Part shown: positions 27,193 to 36,278 of the stretch, piece after piece
Layout of the letters: the number at the start of each line of letters is the position of its first letter
Numbering within the stretch: the stretch's first letter is position 1
Source of the DNA: Sphingobacterium sp. ML3W
Lineage (GTDB): Bacteria > Bacteroidota > Bacteroidia > Sphingobacteriales > Sphingobacteriaceae
DNA length: 64,000 nt
Reading direction: 5' to 3'
Assembly: GCF_000747525.1 (NCBI RefSeq)
Contig: NZ_CP009278.1
Location: forward strand, 2,046,001 to 2,110,000
Translations under genes and position numbers: made by a program
Notes under the pieces: generated by a model
Seen by the model: the letters and a program-made list of their open reading frames with translations, nothing else
Told to the model about the DNA's origin: nothing
The model's database searches: none

Positions 27193-27211
27193 CTTACTTA
27201 CTTACTTACTT
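27185..27211. repeat. Tetranucleotide tandem repeat (CTTA), about 6.75 copies
   Basis: A perfect microsatellite in a non-coding stretch 69 bp past the stop of the minus-strand gene ending at 27280. Copy number is likely to vary by slippage. No reading frame crosses it, so a phase-variation role is not evident. Confidence 0.9.
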
Positions 27212-27279
27212 CAAATTCATCTATAAGGTATAGTTATAACATGATTCTGGACAAATACTATTTACTGCTCAACTACAAT

Positions 27280-27867
27280 TTACTGCTCAACCTTTAGGTT
27301 ATCAAATTCGACTTGCTGTTCTCCAATTACACAAAATCCTACACCACTAGATGTTAAATCTAAATATCGAGCTTCGATAGCAAGCATATCGTTGACTTCA
27401 AAGTAAAGACCTTTAAAATTTTTGGTGATTTTAAGATTTACTTCCGCTTTCTTTTCTTTTTTAAGTTTGATACCATTTTTTATAGTTCCTACTACTTTTC
27501 CATCCTTTACTCTAGTCATAATTGCTACTCCTTCCCAGACTAAGAATGAAATATAGTTACCATCATCTTTATAATCTACGATGATGCCAAATTTACTTTT
27601 ATCATTTACTTTCTTTACTGTACTCATGCAGGTAAGGGTGAAGTTCTGATTAGGGTCAAAATCTAAAAATGTATGCGAAGTTAGGGTATCTTTAGTATTG
27701 GATTTAATGCGCATGACTCCATTCGTGACTAGTGTTTCCCCGGTGTTCAATACGACCTCTGTCCAAGCATTGTTATTTGAATCAAAATCATCCTGAAAGA
27801 CAGTTTGCGATGAGCAAAGGAAGGGTGTAAACACCAATAGACCGATTATTATGTATATAGCTTTCAT
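27280..27867 (-). CDS. Exported concanavalin-like beta-sandwich protein
   Basis: 195 residues with a signal peptide (KAIYIIIGLLVFTPFLCSSQ). The mature part begins VFQDDFDSNNNAWTE and shows alternating strands typical of the 3-keto-disaccharide hydrolase (DUF1080)/LamG-like lectin fold, ending VGFCVIGEQQVEFDNLKVEQ. Such domains bind carbohydrate or serve as scaffold; no catalytic residues can be assigned. It follows the PEGA-domain gene by 7 bp and is probably cotranscribed with it. Confidence 0.65.
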   Translation of the reverse strand: MKAIYIIIGLLVFTPFLCSSQTVFQDDFDSNNNAWTEVVLNTGETLVTNGVMRIKSNTKDTLTSHTFLDFDPNQNFTLTCMSTVKKVNDKSKFGIIVDYKDDGNYISFLVWEGVAIMTRVKDGKVVGTIKNGIKLKKEKKAEVNLKITKNFKGLYFEVNDMLAIEARYLDLTSSGVGFCVIGEQQVEFDNLKVEQ

Positions 27868-27874
27868 GTTTATT

Positions 27875-28558
27875 CTATAAGGATCCTATTCTAGATTGAA
27901 ACTCTGGTATTAGTTGCTCGTATTGCTTTAATACCCTATCCGTATTTATAAATGATTCTTCTCGATTTGACGAGAGTGGTGCTTGTTGTGATTCTATTTT
28001 GATCGAATATGTAAGTTTTCCACCCAAATTAGATTCTTTTACAGTAACCCTCGTACGTACCTGTGTATTTGCTTCTCCAAATGATGTTTTGCTCCATGGA
28101 GTTTGTACAAAGCCCGAAAGCATGTCAGAAGTAGCTATTTCACTATAGTAATTTAAGAGAATTTGGTGAATCATCTTCCACACCAATAAAGAAGCCCCTT
28201 TCTCATCTTTCGCTGCTTCTATATACTTGTCAGAAACATTTACATTAAAAAATTTATTAGCATTGGCGGATTCTGTCGAAGAATCGTAAAAATCATCTTT
28301 TTTCAATGTAAATTCATATGCATTTCGCTTGTCCTTAAAGTAAACTTTTGTTTGTAAGGTAACAAAACCCGCATTTTCGATTTTTATCGCTATAAAATCA
28401 TCTTTTTTACGGATTGTAGTCGATATAATTCCGTCGCCGACATAGGCTCCATCAATATATATTTTTGCTGTTGATGGGACTGCCACAATTTTGATTTCTT
28501 TTGCTAGGCTTATAACACCGGTAAATAAAAGAAGCAGTAATAGATGTAAACTTTTCAT
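27875..28558 (-). CDS. Exported PEGA-domain protein
   Basis: About 227 residues from ATG 28558 (KSLHLLLLLLFTGVISLA signal peptide); a start 7 codons earlier is possible. Directly after the signal comes a PEGA-like domain (IVAVPSTAKIYIDGAYVGDG), found in surface and S-layer-linked proteins. The rest, residues 90-227, is an unknown alpha/beta region. It leads a two-gene unit with the ConA-like protein. It could act at the cell surface; no function is known. Confidence 0.7.
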   Translation of the reverse strand: MKSLHLLLLLLFTGVISLAKEIKIVAVPSTAKIYIDGAYVGDGIISTTIRKKDDFIAIKIENAGFVTLQTKVYFKDKRNAYEFTLKKDDFYDSSTESANANKFFNVNVSDKYIEAAKDEKGASLLVWKMIHQILLNYYSEIATSDMLSGFVQTPWSKTSFGEANTQVRTRVTVKESNLGGKLTYSIKIESQQAPLSSNREESFINTDRVLKQYEQLIPEFQSRIGSL

Positions 28559-28815
28559 AACTAGTAATATTTTAATCAAAATTAAGGTAGATTCTGATCG
28601 TTTAAAATACCTAGCACTAGGTATATTTTTCGGTTATGTGCGACGATCAATCAGTAACATTAGAGCAATTTTTGCTTCCTATTTTAGTCAAAAAGTAAAT
28701 ATGACCTATAGCCATCCCTAAATATTTTCTTTCTTAAAAGTGGATAAATGTTGAATTGTAAAACGAGTACCAAAAAGATTGAATGTTATATGATTATAGA
28801 AATGACTTAAGTTAT

Positions 28816-29289
28816 CTAATAGATGATCTGAGAACTTTCTTTAATACTATTCATAACAAAAATACTTTTTGTCTGTCCAATCCCCTCTATTTCTGAAAGC
28901 TGGTTGACGAAAAATTCATGAAATTCATCCATATTAGGAGCCAATATTTTTAGCATAAAATCAAAGTCACCGCTGATATTATAAAATTCGACCACTTCTT
29001 TCAATTTAATTACCTCTTCTATAAATTTCGATGCTGTTTTTTTATTGTGCGCATTTAGAGCGATCATACATATGACCATCATACCTTTGTTCACTTTCTT
29101 ACGATCTAAAACAGCTATGTATTCTTTTATAATTCCCAATTTCTCCATACGTTTAATTCGCTCATGTGTTGGAGTGGAACTTAGATTAATTTGGGCTGAA
29201 AGATCGCGAACACTAAGCTTAGCATCCTTTTGCAATAAACGCAGAATAGCAAGGTCCTTTTCATCTAGGGTGTAGTTTTCCTGTGGCAT
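28816..29289 (-). CDS. Lrp/AsnC-family transcription regulator
   Basis: 157 residues: an N-terminal winged HTH (LAILRLLQKDAKLSVRDLSAQINLSSTPTHERIKRMEKLGII) and a C-terminal RAM/ligand domain (ending near VNQLSEIEGIGQTKSIFVMN). Such proteins sense amino acids or related metabolites as octamers. It is divergent from an MFS exporter gene, and a 16-bp palindrome lies between them at 29308-29323. It therefore probably controls the exporter and itself. This arrangement resembles Lrp-type regulators of amino-acid efflux pumps. Confidence 0.92.
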   Translation of the reverse strand: MPQENYTLDEKDLAILRLLQKDAKLSVRDLSAQINLSSTPTHERIKRMEKLGIIKEYIAVLDRKKVNKGMMVICMIALNAHNKKTASKFIEEVIKLKEVVEFYNISGDFDFMLKILAPNMDEFHEFFVNQLSEIEGIGQTKSIFVMNSIKESSQIIY

Positions 29290-29307
29290 TTGTTCTTTTA
29301 TTTAGTG

Positions 29308-29323
29308 TTAAAACACGTTTTAA
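29308..29323. promoter_or_regulatory. Candidate Lrp-type operator TTAAAAC-AC-GTTTTAA
   Basis: Two perfect 7-bp inverted half-sites around a 2-bp centre. It sits 18 bp upstream of the Lrp start codon and about 60 bp before the exporter promoter-like boxes. Confidence 0.45.
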
Positions 29324-29382
29324 AGTGTGTTTGTTCTTTATTTTTTATTAAAAACAATTTATTGTTCCAAATTTAATGAATA

Positions 29383-29415
29383 GTTTCCTTATCTGTTCCA
29401 ATAAAATTACTTTTG
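29383..29415 (+). promoter_or_regulatory. Promoter-like boxes for the MFS exporter
   Basis: The -7 box TACTTTTG at 29408-29415 matches the Bacteroidota consensus TAnnTTTG. A GTTTC near 29383 could be the -33 box. This position decides the start codon: the exporter must begin downstream, at ATG 29433. Confidence 0.5.
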
Positions 29416-29432
29416 CAGGAAATTTGAAAGGT

Positions 29433-30821
29433 ATGGGAACAAGAAGAAATATAATATTAATACTGGCATCGATAGGAACTTTTGTTGAAGCTTTGGATAT
29501 TGCCATCATTAACTTAACCATTCCCTCGATTCAAGCGCAGTTTGATATTGGAGCGGATAAAGTACAGTGGTTACAGACATTATATGTTTTGTTTTTTGGA
29601 GGTTTTTTGATTATCGGCGGAAAACTTTCAGACTCGTTGGGGCGTAAAAAAATGTTTCTTTTAGGAGGGGTAATTTTTATGTTAGCATCTTTAGGGGCAG
29701 GGCTTGCAGCGAGCTTCGATGCATTGGCATCGTTCCGTGCGCTACAAGGATTTGGTGCAGCCTTAATTATGCCAGCATCCTTGTCAATCGTGACGAATAC
29801 GTTTACTGAAAATCAAGAAAGGAGCCGTGCATTGGGCGTGTTTAGTTCCTTTGCGGCCATAGGGTCTGGTAGTGGTTTATCGATAGGAGGGATTATCAGC
29901 ACCTATCTTAGCTGGCACTGGGTTTTTCTAATCAATGTACCGATTCTTTTGATTACGTTAATCCTATCTTATTATTATTTGCCAGCAGATGAGAAAGTGG
30001 AACAGGTACAGAAGACAGATAGTGTTTCTGCTTTAATGCTTGTTTTAGGTTTATTAAGTTTAACCTATGGGACCCATGAACTCATCAATATCCATGAAAC
30101 TCCGCTTTTGATCGTAGGCTCACTAGTTTTGGCAATCCTCTTGTTAAGTGTCGTTATCTATCGTTTGAAAACCGTATCTCAGCCACTAATTGACCTTGAG
30201 CTATTCAAGTATAGGTCATTGAAGGCATCCAATCTTGGATTCTTTACCTTAGGTGCGTTTTTTATAGGCTTCTTATTTTTGATTTCATTGATGCTTCAGA
30301 AAGATATGTCTCATACTGCCGCTTCGGCAGGCTTAATGTTGGTACCTTTTAGTATCTTGTCGGCTCTTGTGGCGAAGTTTGCCATACCAACTATCTGTAA
30401 AAGGTTTGAACCGGCACAGATGGGTATCCTAGGTTGGTCCTTTATGCTAGTCGGAGCCCTTTCTTTATTATTATCTATTTACTTGGGACATCCGCTGCAA
30501 GTTGTCTTATTGGGAGCTGCATGTATCTCTGGGATTGGGATGACGATTTGTTTTACTAGTTTATCAATCTTGGGCGTTCGAGATGTAGATCCTATACATT
30601 ATGGTGTAGCTTCTAGTTTAACCAGTACCAGTTACTTTTTGGGGGCAGGGATCGGACTGTCATTTATGACTTTTATGAGTCATCTTTTCCCATCAAATTT
30701 GGCCGTTAATCAGCCTAGCTTGCTTATCTTGGCGAGTTACGCAGTCATAGCTATGGGGATATTGAGACATTTGATGGTCAAGGAGTTTAAACCAGATACA
30801 ACACAAGTTGCTGTATCTTAA
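29433..30821 (+). CDS. MFS exporter, DHA2 (EmrB/QacA) type
   Basis: About 462 residues starting MGTRRNIILILASIG. An upstream in-frame ATG at 29376 is less likely because the -7 box at 29408-29415 is downstream of it, and GAAAGG precedes 29433. About 14 hydrophobic segments; motif GGKLSDSLGRKK after helix 2 (MFS motif A) and LDIAIINLTIPSIQ in helix 1 (DHA2 pattern). It is probably a proton-driven efflux pump for drugs or metabolites. It is divergent from the Lrp regulator and likely under its control. Confidence 0.88.
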   Translation: MGTRRNIILILASIGTFVEALDIAIINLTIPSIQAQFDIGADKVQWLQTLYVLFFGGFLIIGGKLSDSLGRKKMFLLGGVIFMLASLGAGLAASFDALASFRALQGFGAALIMPASLSIVTNTFTENQERSRALGVFSSFAAIGSGSGLSIGGIISTYLSWHWVFLINVPILLITLILSYYYLPADEKVEQVQKTDSVSALMLVLGLLSLTYGTHELINIHETPLLIVGSLVLAILLLSVVIYRLKTVSQPLIDLELFKYRSLKASNLGFFTLGAFFIGFLFLISLMLQKDMSHTAASAGLMLVPFSILSALVAKFAIPTICKRFEPAQMGILGWSFMLVGALSLLLSIYLGHPLQVVLLGAACISGIGMTICFTSLSILGVRDVDPIHYGVASSLTSTSYFLGAGIGLSFMTFMSHLFPSNLAVNQPSLLILASYAVIAMGILRHLMVKEFKPDTTQVAVS

Positions 30822-31074
30822 TTCAAAATAATTCATTTTTTTATAGATTAATAATCATTTTACTGCATCCGCTTAAATCGATGAAAAATATATTACACTA
30901 AGTTGGAGAATGATGAAGAAGCTATGAAAACAAATTACTGGAGTTTTATAGCGTATTGTTAGATTTTTTTATGCAAGGTTTAATACCTGTCGATCTATTG
31001 AGCATTGGTTATTTTGGATTAATAATGACAATCAAATGTCTACTACATTTGTTTTCGTCAAGAAGGAGTGACAG

Positions 31075-31130
31075 CGGATGTTAGAATCCGTATCTCAGCT
31101 AGCCGTTTGCAATATGCAAACGGCTATTTT
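31075..31130 (+). terminator. Strong terminator in a 720-bp gene-free stretch
   Basis: TAGCCGTTTGCA (31100-31111) and TGCAAACGGCTA (31115-31126) form a perfect 12-bp stem with a 3-nt loop, followed by TTTTAT. A small CGGAT/ATCCG hairpin (31075-31090) precedes it. It is 280 bp past the exporter stop, so either a long 3' UTR or a short RNA ends here. The remainder of 30822-31543 shows no gene. Confidence 0.8.
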
Positions 31131-31440
31131 ATACTTCCAATGAAACTTGCTTCTTAAATTCAAATTCGTCATCAAATGCGCAATATATGGCTCCTGATTT
31201 CTAAATTTATAATCACACCATCTTTTAACCAAACTGATTTGTACAGTGATATATGAGATTGTGTTATTATCTTTGTTTATTTAATCAACTATATGGGAAT
31301 ATCATCCAGTGAATTCCCATCCAACTTATAATTTAACAAAATCCTTTCTATCAAAATACGTATTTCCCTTTATATGTGAATTTTAATGAATTCTTGTATT
31401 TACAATTAAATATTGTAAATAACTTTTTGCTCCATTAGTT

Positions 31441-31469
31441 CATTCTTCTTATTTACGTGAAGAAGAATG
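31441..31469. promoter_or_regulatory. 10-bp inverted repeat upstream of the TraB/EreA-like gene
   Basis: CATTCTTCTT and AAGAAGAATG around a 9-nt spacer, about 75 bp before ATG 31544. It could be an operator or a leader hairpin. No clear promoter boxes were found beside it. Confidence 0.4.
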
Positions 31470-31543
31470 TCTTTCAATCTCTTCTTTTTCACTAATTTAG
31501 TTGCATTAAAAAAATATTAAAAGGAACTTTACTAATAAAGAAA

Positions 31544-32359
31544 ATGAAAAAAACTATATCTATCCTATTTACCCTTCTATTTTCAATATATTCCTTTGCA
31601 CAAAAAACAGAAATTATTGTTCTTGGCAATATTCACCAACCAGTTCCTAATTACAACTCAGATACAATAGTTACAATTCTTGATAAGATTAAACCAGATT
31701 TTTTATTACAAGAAATTGATAGTTCATTTTTTAATGTTGATTTTACATTTAAAACTCCTCCAAAAGAAAATGAAGGGTTAGCCTCTGTTAAGTACATTGA
31801 CAAAAACACCAAAGCTCAAATGAGACCATTTGATTTTGAAGGAAGGAATGAATACAGAAAAATAAATGGATTTAATCCGACCGAAGGACTTGCTCTTAAA
31901 TTGGTCGATAGTTTGTATAATGAAAACAGATTAACAAAGAAACAGGCCAAAGTTTATAAAAAATACATCGATTTATTGGAGCCTTTAAAAATTGCTGCTT
32001 CAAAAGACCCTAGAAGTTTTAATAATTCAATAAACGACAAGATTTGCAAAGAAAGACAATACTATCAATATCACAAATTATTGTCCGTTATGAAAGAAAG
32101 ATCTGAATTGTCAAACACTTATTATACACAAGCAAATGCTCAAAAAATATCTTATTTAAAAGGATTTCAATTAGCTTCTGAATTTTGGGATCTAAGAAAT
32201 AAAACAATGGCAAAAAACATTTTAAAAATTGCAGAAGAGAATCCTGGAAAAAAAATAATTGTATTGACAGGCTTTATGCATAGATATTATATCATAAGTG
32301 AACTTAAGAAATTGACTAAAAAAGATAGAAATATTATAATGAAGGAATTTTACGATTAA
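31544..32359 (+). CDS. Exported TraB/ChaN-EreA-like protein (DUF5694 type)
   Basis: 271 residues with a signal peptide (KKTISILFTLLFSIYSFAQ). The mature start EIIVLGNIHQPVPNY and the late block NKTMAKNILKIAEENPGKKIIVLTGFMHRYYI fit the ChaN/TraB/erythromycin-esterase-like superfamily, where an early His and a late His line an active site. Bacteroidota carry many such exported proteins of unknown function. It is monocistronic, with a terminator 50 bp after the stop. The A-rich codon use is slightly stronger than in its neighbours. Confidence 0.65.
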   Translation: MKKTISILFTLLFSIYSFAQKTEIIVLGNIHQPVPNYNSDTIVTILDKIKPDFLLQEIDSSFFNVDFTFKTPPKENEGLASVKYIDKNTKAQMRPFDFEGRNEYRKINGFNPTEGLALKLVDSLYNENRLTKKQAKVYKKYIDLLEPLKIAASKDPRSFNNSINDKICKERQYYQYHKLLSVMKERSELSNTYYTQANAQKISYLKGFQLASEFWDLRNKTMAKNILKIAEENPGKKIIVLTGFMHRYYIISELKKLTKKDRNIIMKEFYD

Positions 32360-32407
32360 CAAAAAAGCAAGATATAAATATAGTTATCTCATTTTATATG
32401 CTTTAGT

Positions 32408-32437
32408 GAAGGCCATGTCGCGAGATATGGCTTTTTC
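32408..32437 (+). terminator. Hairpin terminator
   Basis: AAGGCCAT pairs with ATGGCTTT (one G-U), followed by TTC, 50 bp after the upstream stop. Its sequence resembles the hairpin at 11544-11573. The remaining 330 bp up to 32768 show no gene. Confidence 0.7.
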
Positions 32438-32768
32438 GATGGAGAGAACTTTCTCACATACTTAAATGTTAAATTTCGTTTTTCTTCTAATCTTGAGAGC
32501 CGATTATCATAGAACTTGATTTTAAAATCATCTATCTGATATTCAGATGCTAAACACAAGTCGACTCTTTTGGCATTTCAATAATGATAATCAAAAGCAG
32601 TAAACAAAATCGGTTTAAATTTTGTTCTTATATTAAAATATAGGCGCCGAAATGGATAGTATGAGATATCTTTCTTAAAGCAGCTTGAAATGGTTCTATA
32701 TAGCCACTATTAATGTAGTGATATTGTATTGAAAATGTAAAGAATTAAAAACATTAAAATTTACCATT

Positions 32769-33407
32769 ATGAAAAAATTAATATTACAAATTTGCACAAT
32801 AGTGCTTATTTTTTCCAGCTGTGCAACGAACAGTATGATTACTGGATCTTGGCGTGATCAATCTATTGATCTGAAGCAGTACAATAGGATATTTGTAGCT
32901 GTTATGACGGATAATGTACCTGCACGCCAAAAGGTGGAAGATGAAATTGCGTCATCCCTCAAAGCACTAGGGTTAACTACCATAAAAAGTATAGATGTCT
33001 TTCCTCCCAATCTTGTTAATATGGGACCCAAACGGTCTGATTTAGCTATGCAAAAAGTCGCTGCCACAAATAGCGATGCCATATTAACTATAGCTTTGAT
33101 TGATTCTAAGTCAGAATCTAGGTATGTTCCGAATGTTTCTGTTTACCCTGTGAACTCTTTTGGATATTATAGGACATTTGGAGGTTATTATGATTTTTGG
33201 TACGGTAATCATCTCTATAATAATGGTTATTATACGACAGAGAATACTTACTACATCGAGACAAATCTGTATGATATGAACTCAGGAAAACTCGTTTGGT
33301 CGACCCAGTCCGAAAGTTACAATCCAGGCTCTTTGGATAGTTTTTTAACAGGCTATAAAAAAGCGATGACCAAGCAGTTAGAGAAAGATAATTTAATAAA
33401 AAAATAA
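32769..33407 (+). CDS. DUF4136-like lipoprotein
   Basis: 212 residues with a lipobox (LIFSSCATNS). The mature protein begins SMITGSWRDQSIDLKQYNRIFVAVMTDN, then VEDEIASSLKALG, and ends IETNLYDMNSGKLVWSTQSESYNPGSLDSFLTGYKKAM. This pattern, in which a small envelope lipoprotein is described by its load on 'function of time/age', matches DUF4136 and related outer-membrane lipoproteins. A glycine/tyrosine-rich loop lies near residues 135-160. Function unknown. It is monocistronic. Confidence 0.65.
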   Translation: MKKLILQICTIVLIFSSCATNSMITGSWRDQSIDLKQYNRIFVAVMTDNVPARQKVEDEIASSLKALGLTTIKSIDVFPPNLVNMGPKRSDLAMQKVAATNSDAILTIALIDSKSESRYVPNVSVYPVNSFGYYRTFGGYYDFWYGNHLYNNGYYTTENTYYIETNLYDMNSGKLVWSTQSESYNPGSLDSFLTGYKKAMTKQLEKDNLIKK

Positions 33408-33679
33408 TGCATAATCAATAATATTGGGGGCGATTAAAGCTTGATTACTTCCAATATTAATACCAATTTCATCAATAAATTTCTCTCCATAGAATATATG
33501 CCTAAGCATAGATTTTATTTGATGAATTATTGACGTATAGATCTTACATGGCTTGACCAAAGAACTTTATTTATATCGATACTAATATTATTGATTGCGC
33601 TTTATTATGACCGGCTATTGGGATATTACAGGTCATGATAAATCATCAGGGTAAACATGAATAAATATTTGAATAAGAT

Positions 33680-34276
33680 CTAAATAATTTTTCTCCAAAA
33701 GTTAAGTAATCCACTACAGGCAGTTTTATCCAGATCAAAACTAGTAGGAATTTCTTCCCATCCACTCCAATAAGAGACAATCCGAGTTCCAACTGGCATT
33801 TGCTTAAGTTGTTTCCTAAGATATTCGGTATATGAATAATAGAGTTCTTGATCTGGTAAGATAGAATGGTCTATTGGAGAAGATGTATCCATATTTTCAT
33901 AGAAAGAGTTATAAAAATAAAATGAATCATAATCCGAAAAAGAGATTTGATCAATATTGGCATGAATAAATTCTACATTATCTATTTGATGCTTTTGAGC
34001 TATCTCATTGGAAATCTCAACGAGCGATTCCCGTTGTTCCACCCCATAGAACATACCTTCTGTACAAGCTGCTCCCACAAGGCAAAACTTTCCGGCACCG
34101 GCACCAATATCTAGAACCTTATCATTTGGATGTTGAACCAAATAATTGGCTGCCATCTTTGCTACATCGACTGGAGTCCAGTGACGTTGTGCCAATTCTT
34201 TTATGTCAGGGGGGTATAAATCGTTAAATGTACTATCATCAACATTTGCATCTGATCTTAATGCTTTAAAAATCAT
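33680..34276 (-). CDS. Class I SAM-dependent methyltransferase
   Basis: 198 residues. SAM-binding motif I is KVLDIGAGAGKFCLVGA near residue 55, followed by an acidic loop YGVEQRESLVEIS and VEFIHANIDQISFSDYDSFYFYNSFYEN. The fold is the standard Rossmann methyltransferase. The substrate is unknown. It lies 72 bp downstream of a 57-residue small protein gene on the same strand, and the two may be cotranscribed. Confidence 0.8.
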   Translation of the reverse strand: MIFKALRSDANVDDSTFNDLYPPDIKELAQRHWTPVDVAKMAANYLVQHPNDKVLDIGAGAGKFCLVGAACTEGMFYGVEQRESLVEISNEIAQKHQIDNVEFIHANIDQISFSDYDSFYFYNSFYENMDTSSPIDHSILPDQELYYSYTEYLRKQLKQMPVGTRIVSYWSGWEEIPTSFDLDKTACSGLLNFWRKII

Positions 34277-34348
34277 TTGTTTTTTGTGCTTACGGTTAAA
34301 AGGAATGTGTTATAAACAGATTAACCCTATTTATTTAATTTGTGTATA

Positions 34349-34522
34349 TTAAAGTTCTCTAAGAAAGTAGATTTTTCCGGATTCAGGATTTATCTCTACA
34401 AGTACCTTTCGGTGATTTTCATATTCATAAATGTACCAATTAGGGTGCTCTGGGTCTTTTGCTGAATATGATTTTAAAATGTCGTCGATTTCTTTTGATG
34501 TTTCCAAAGATTTGTTCTCCAT
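34349..34522 (-). CDS. Small conserved-looking protein, 57 residues
   Basis: The minus strand encodes MENKSLETSKEIDDILKSYS, then AKDPEHPNWYIYEYENHRKV and LVEINPESGKIYFLREL. The amphipathic start, balanced composition and clean ATG-to-TAA frame look like a real soluble protein rather than chance. No family is recognised. It lies directly upstream of the methyltransferase gene. The 423 bp between its start and the histidine kinase (34523-34945) hold no other gene. Confidence 0.6.
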   Translation of the reverse strand: MENKSLETSKEIDDILKSYSAKDPEHPNWYIYEYENHRKVLVEINPESGKIYFLREL

Positions 34523-34945
34523 GGTGGATAATTATTTTTACTAAGTTACAATAATCTATTTTTTACTACAACTATTAAAAAGAAAATAGTCCTATTTTAA
34601 CCTTTACAATTATTGAAATGGCATTAACTTAACTATCACTATGTTTTAATTGATTGACTTTTATGTGCAAAATAATTTTTGAAATGTAATATATCTAGTT
34701 GTAATAAAGATGTATATAATGGCTTAAGTCATGTTAGATGTGACTGTATAATTGCTTGCGTTCAGATTTTTTATGACGATTTTTATTAGTTATTTTAACA
34801 CCATGTAATTCGCTGAAATTTACTATTTTTTAATAGCTGAAGAAATTTGTACGAAATATTTTTAATTGGATTTATCAGGATATTTAGTAATCTTTGGTGG
34901 GGCAATATTAATTGATAATAAGTTCAAAAGAACAAGCAGATTTCT

Positions 34946-36094
34946 ATGACTATATTACAAATCGACTCAGTATCTTCTATAAAAAACATTCTTGAAACAG
35001 TATGTGCCATTACTGGGATGGGCCTAGGTGTAGTGGCACACGTAACCGAACGCCAATGGATCGCATGTTCGGTAAGAGATACTATTGGGATAGGTTTAAG
35101 GGTAGGTCAACCTCTAGATATTCATTCCACTATATGTAGTGAAATCTTTAATCAACACGAACCAATCATCATTTCGGATATAGACCTGTGTTCGAATTCA
35201 AGATGGAAAGAAAAGCTGTCGCGCAAAGGTTTTAAGAGTTATATATCATTTCCGGTATTTGATTCCGACGGTACTTTCGTTGGAACCTTATGTGCCTTAG
35301 ACTTTAAGACCACAGAGATAGAGCAGGAGAAGATCATACCTCTTTTCAAAACATTATCGGAACTTATTACCTTCCACTTGGGGACTTTGGATAAGCTCAA
35401 AAGGACAGAAGAGCTATTACTTGAAGAACGGAGGTATTCCAAGCGGAGGGATACCCTGCTCTCGGTGCTTGCACACGACCTTAATAATCCCTTAAGCGCA
35501 ATAATATCATTATCTCAGTTCCTTCATAATAAAACGGAAGATTCTCGTGAAAAGAGAACAACAGCCATTATATATGATGCAGGATTGAGAATGAAAGGAC
35601 TTATCGGCAACATACTTGATTTTGCGAGGGGTAAATTGGGGGGCGGTATAAACCTACAAAAATCACCTCAAATTCTTGAGCCACTTATCGTAGACATCCT
35701 GAAAGAAGTCCATGCTGCTGATCCAGAGCGAGATATTGTTATTGACATCCAATTGGATCAACCTGTCATTTGTGATAGCGGTAGGATGGCACAGGTTTTT
35801 TCCAATCTGATTGCCAATGCATTTCGACATAGCAATAATAGTTCGAGTATATATATAAATTCCTCTATCCAAAGCGATAGATTCATTTTTAAAATAGAGA
35901 ACAACGGACAGAGTATCCCATTATATATTCTCAAAAATCTTTTTAAGCCATTTGTGCGGACAAAAAATAATGAAGGTGAGGGCTTGGGACTAGGTCTTTA
36001 TATTTCTAAAGAGATTATTATAGCCCATGGTGGTGAAGTCGACGTGCAGTGTCAGGATGGAAAGGTTACCTTCACTGCGTGGATTCCGGTTTGA
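34946..36094 (+). CDS. GAF-domain sensor histidine kinase
   Basis: 382 residues, no membrane segments. A GAF sensor domain (about 1-150) is followed by a HisKA domain with the phospho-acceptor in VLAHDLNNPLSAI (near residue 178) and an HATPase domain with N-box FSNLIANAFRHS, and GEGLGLGLYISKEIIIAHGG. It is a cytoplasmic kinase that senses a small ligand or redox/light cue through GAF. No response regulator gene is adjacent, so it is an orphan. A long 420-bp leader precedes it. Confidence 0.92.
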   Translation: MTILQIDSVSSIKNILETVCAITGMGLGVVAHVTERQWIACSVRDTIGIGLRVGQPLDIHSTICSEIFNQHEPIIISDIDLCSNSRWKEKLSRKGFKSYISFPVFDSDGTFVGTLCALDFKTTEIEQEKIIPLFKTLSELITFHLGTLDKLKRTEELLLEERRYSKRRDTLLSVLAHDLNNPLSAIISLSQFLHNKTEDSREKRTTAIIYDAGLRMKGLIGNILDFARGKLGGGINLQKSPQILEPLIVDILKEVHAADPERDIVIDIQLDQPVICDSGRMAQVFSNLIANAFRHSNNSSSIYINSSIQSDRFIFKIENNGQSIPLYILKNLFKPFVRTKNNEGEGLGLGLYISKEIIIAHGGEVDVQCQDGKVTFTAWIPV

Positions 36095-36241
36095 TTATGG
36101 TTCTAAAAAAACTTTATGACCTAGGGATGTTCCAAAAAAGTTAGACAATTTTAATTTGTAATAATGAGATTGAAAATTTCATCAAATCCAATGTCTCCTA
36201 ACTGTAGACTTGAAATATTTTAGATGCAACAATAAAACCGA

Positions 36242-36272
36242 AAGTCATTGATAAAAAAAATATCAATGACTT
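36242..36272. terminator. 12-bp hairpin terminator at the end of ilvD
   Basis: AAGTCATTGATA and TATCAATGACTT form a perfect stem with an A7 loop, 7 bp past the ilvD stop on the minus strand. It is probably the end of the crp-like/ilvD transcript. Confidence 0.75.
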
Positions 36273-36278
36273 CCATTA

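Noticed and set aside
27185..27211. CTTA repeat as a phase-variable switch
   Set aside because: No coding frame or promoter spacer spans it; it sits beyond the 3' end of a gene.
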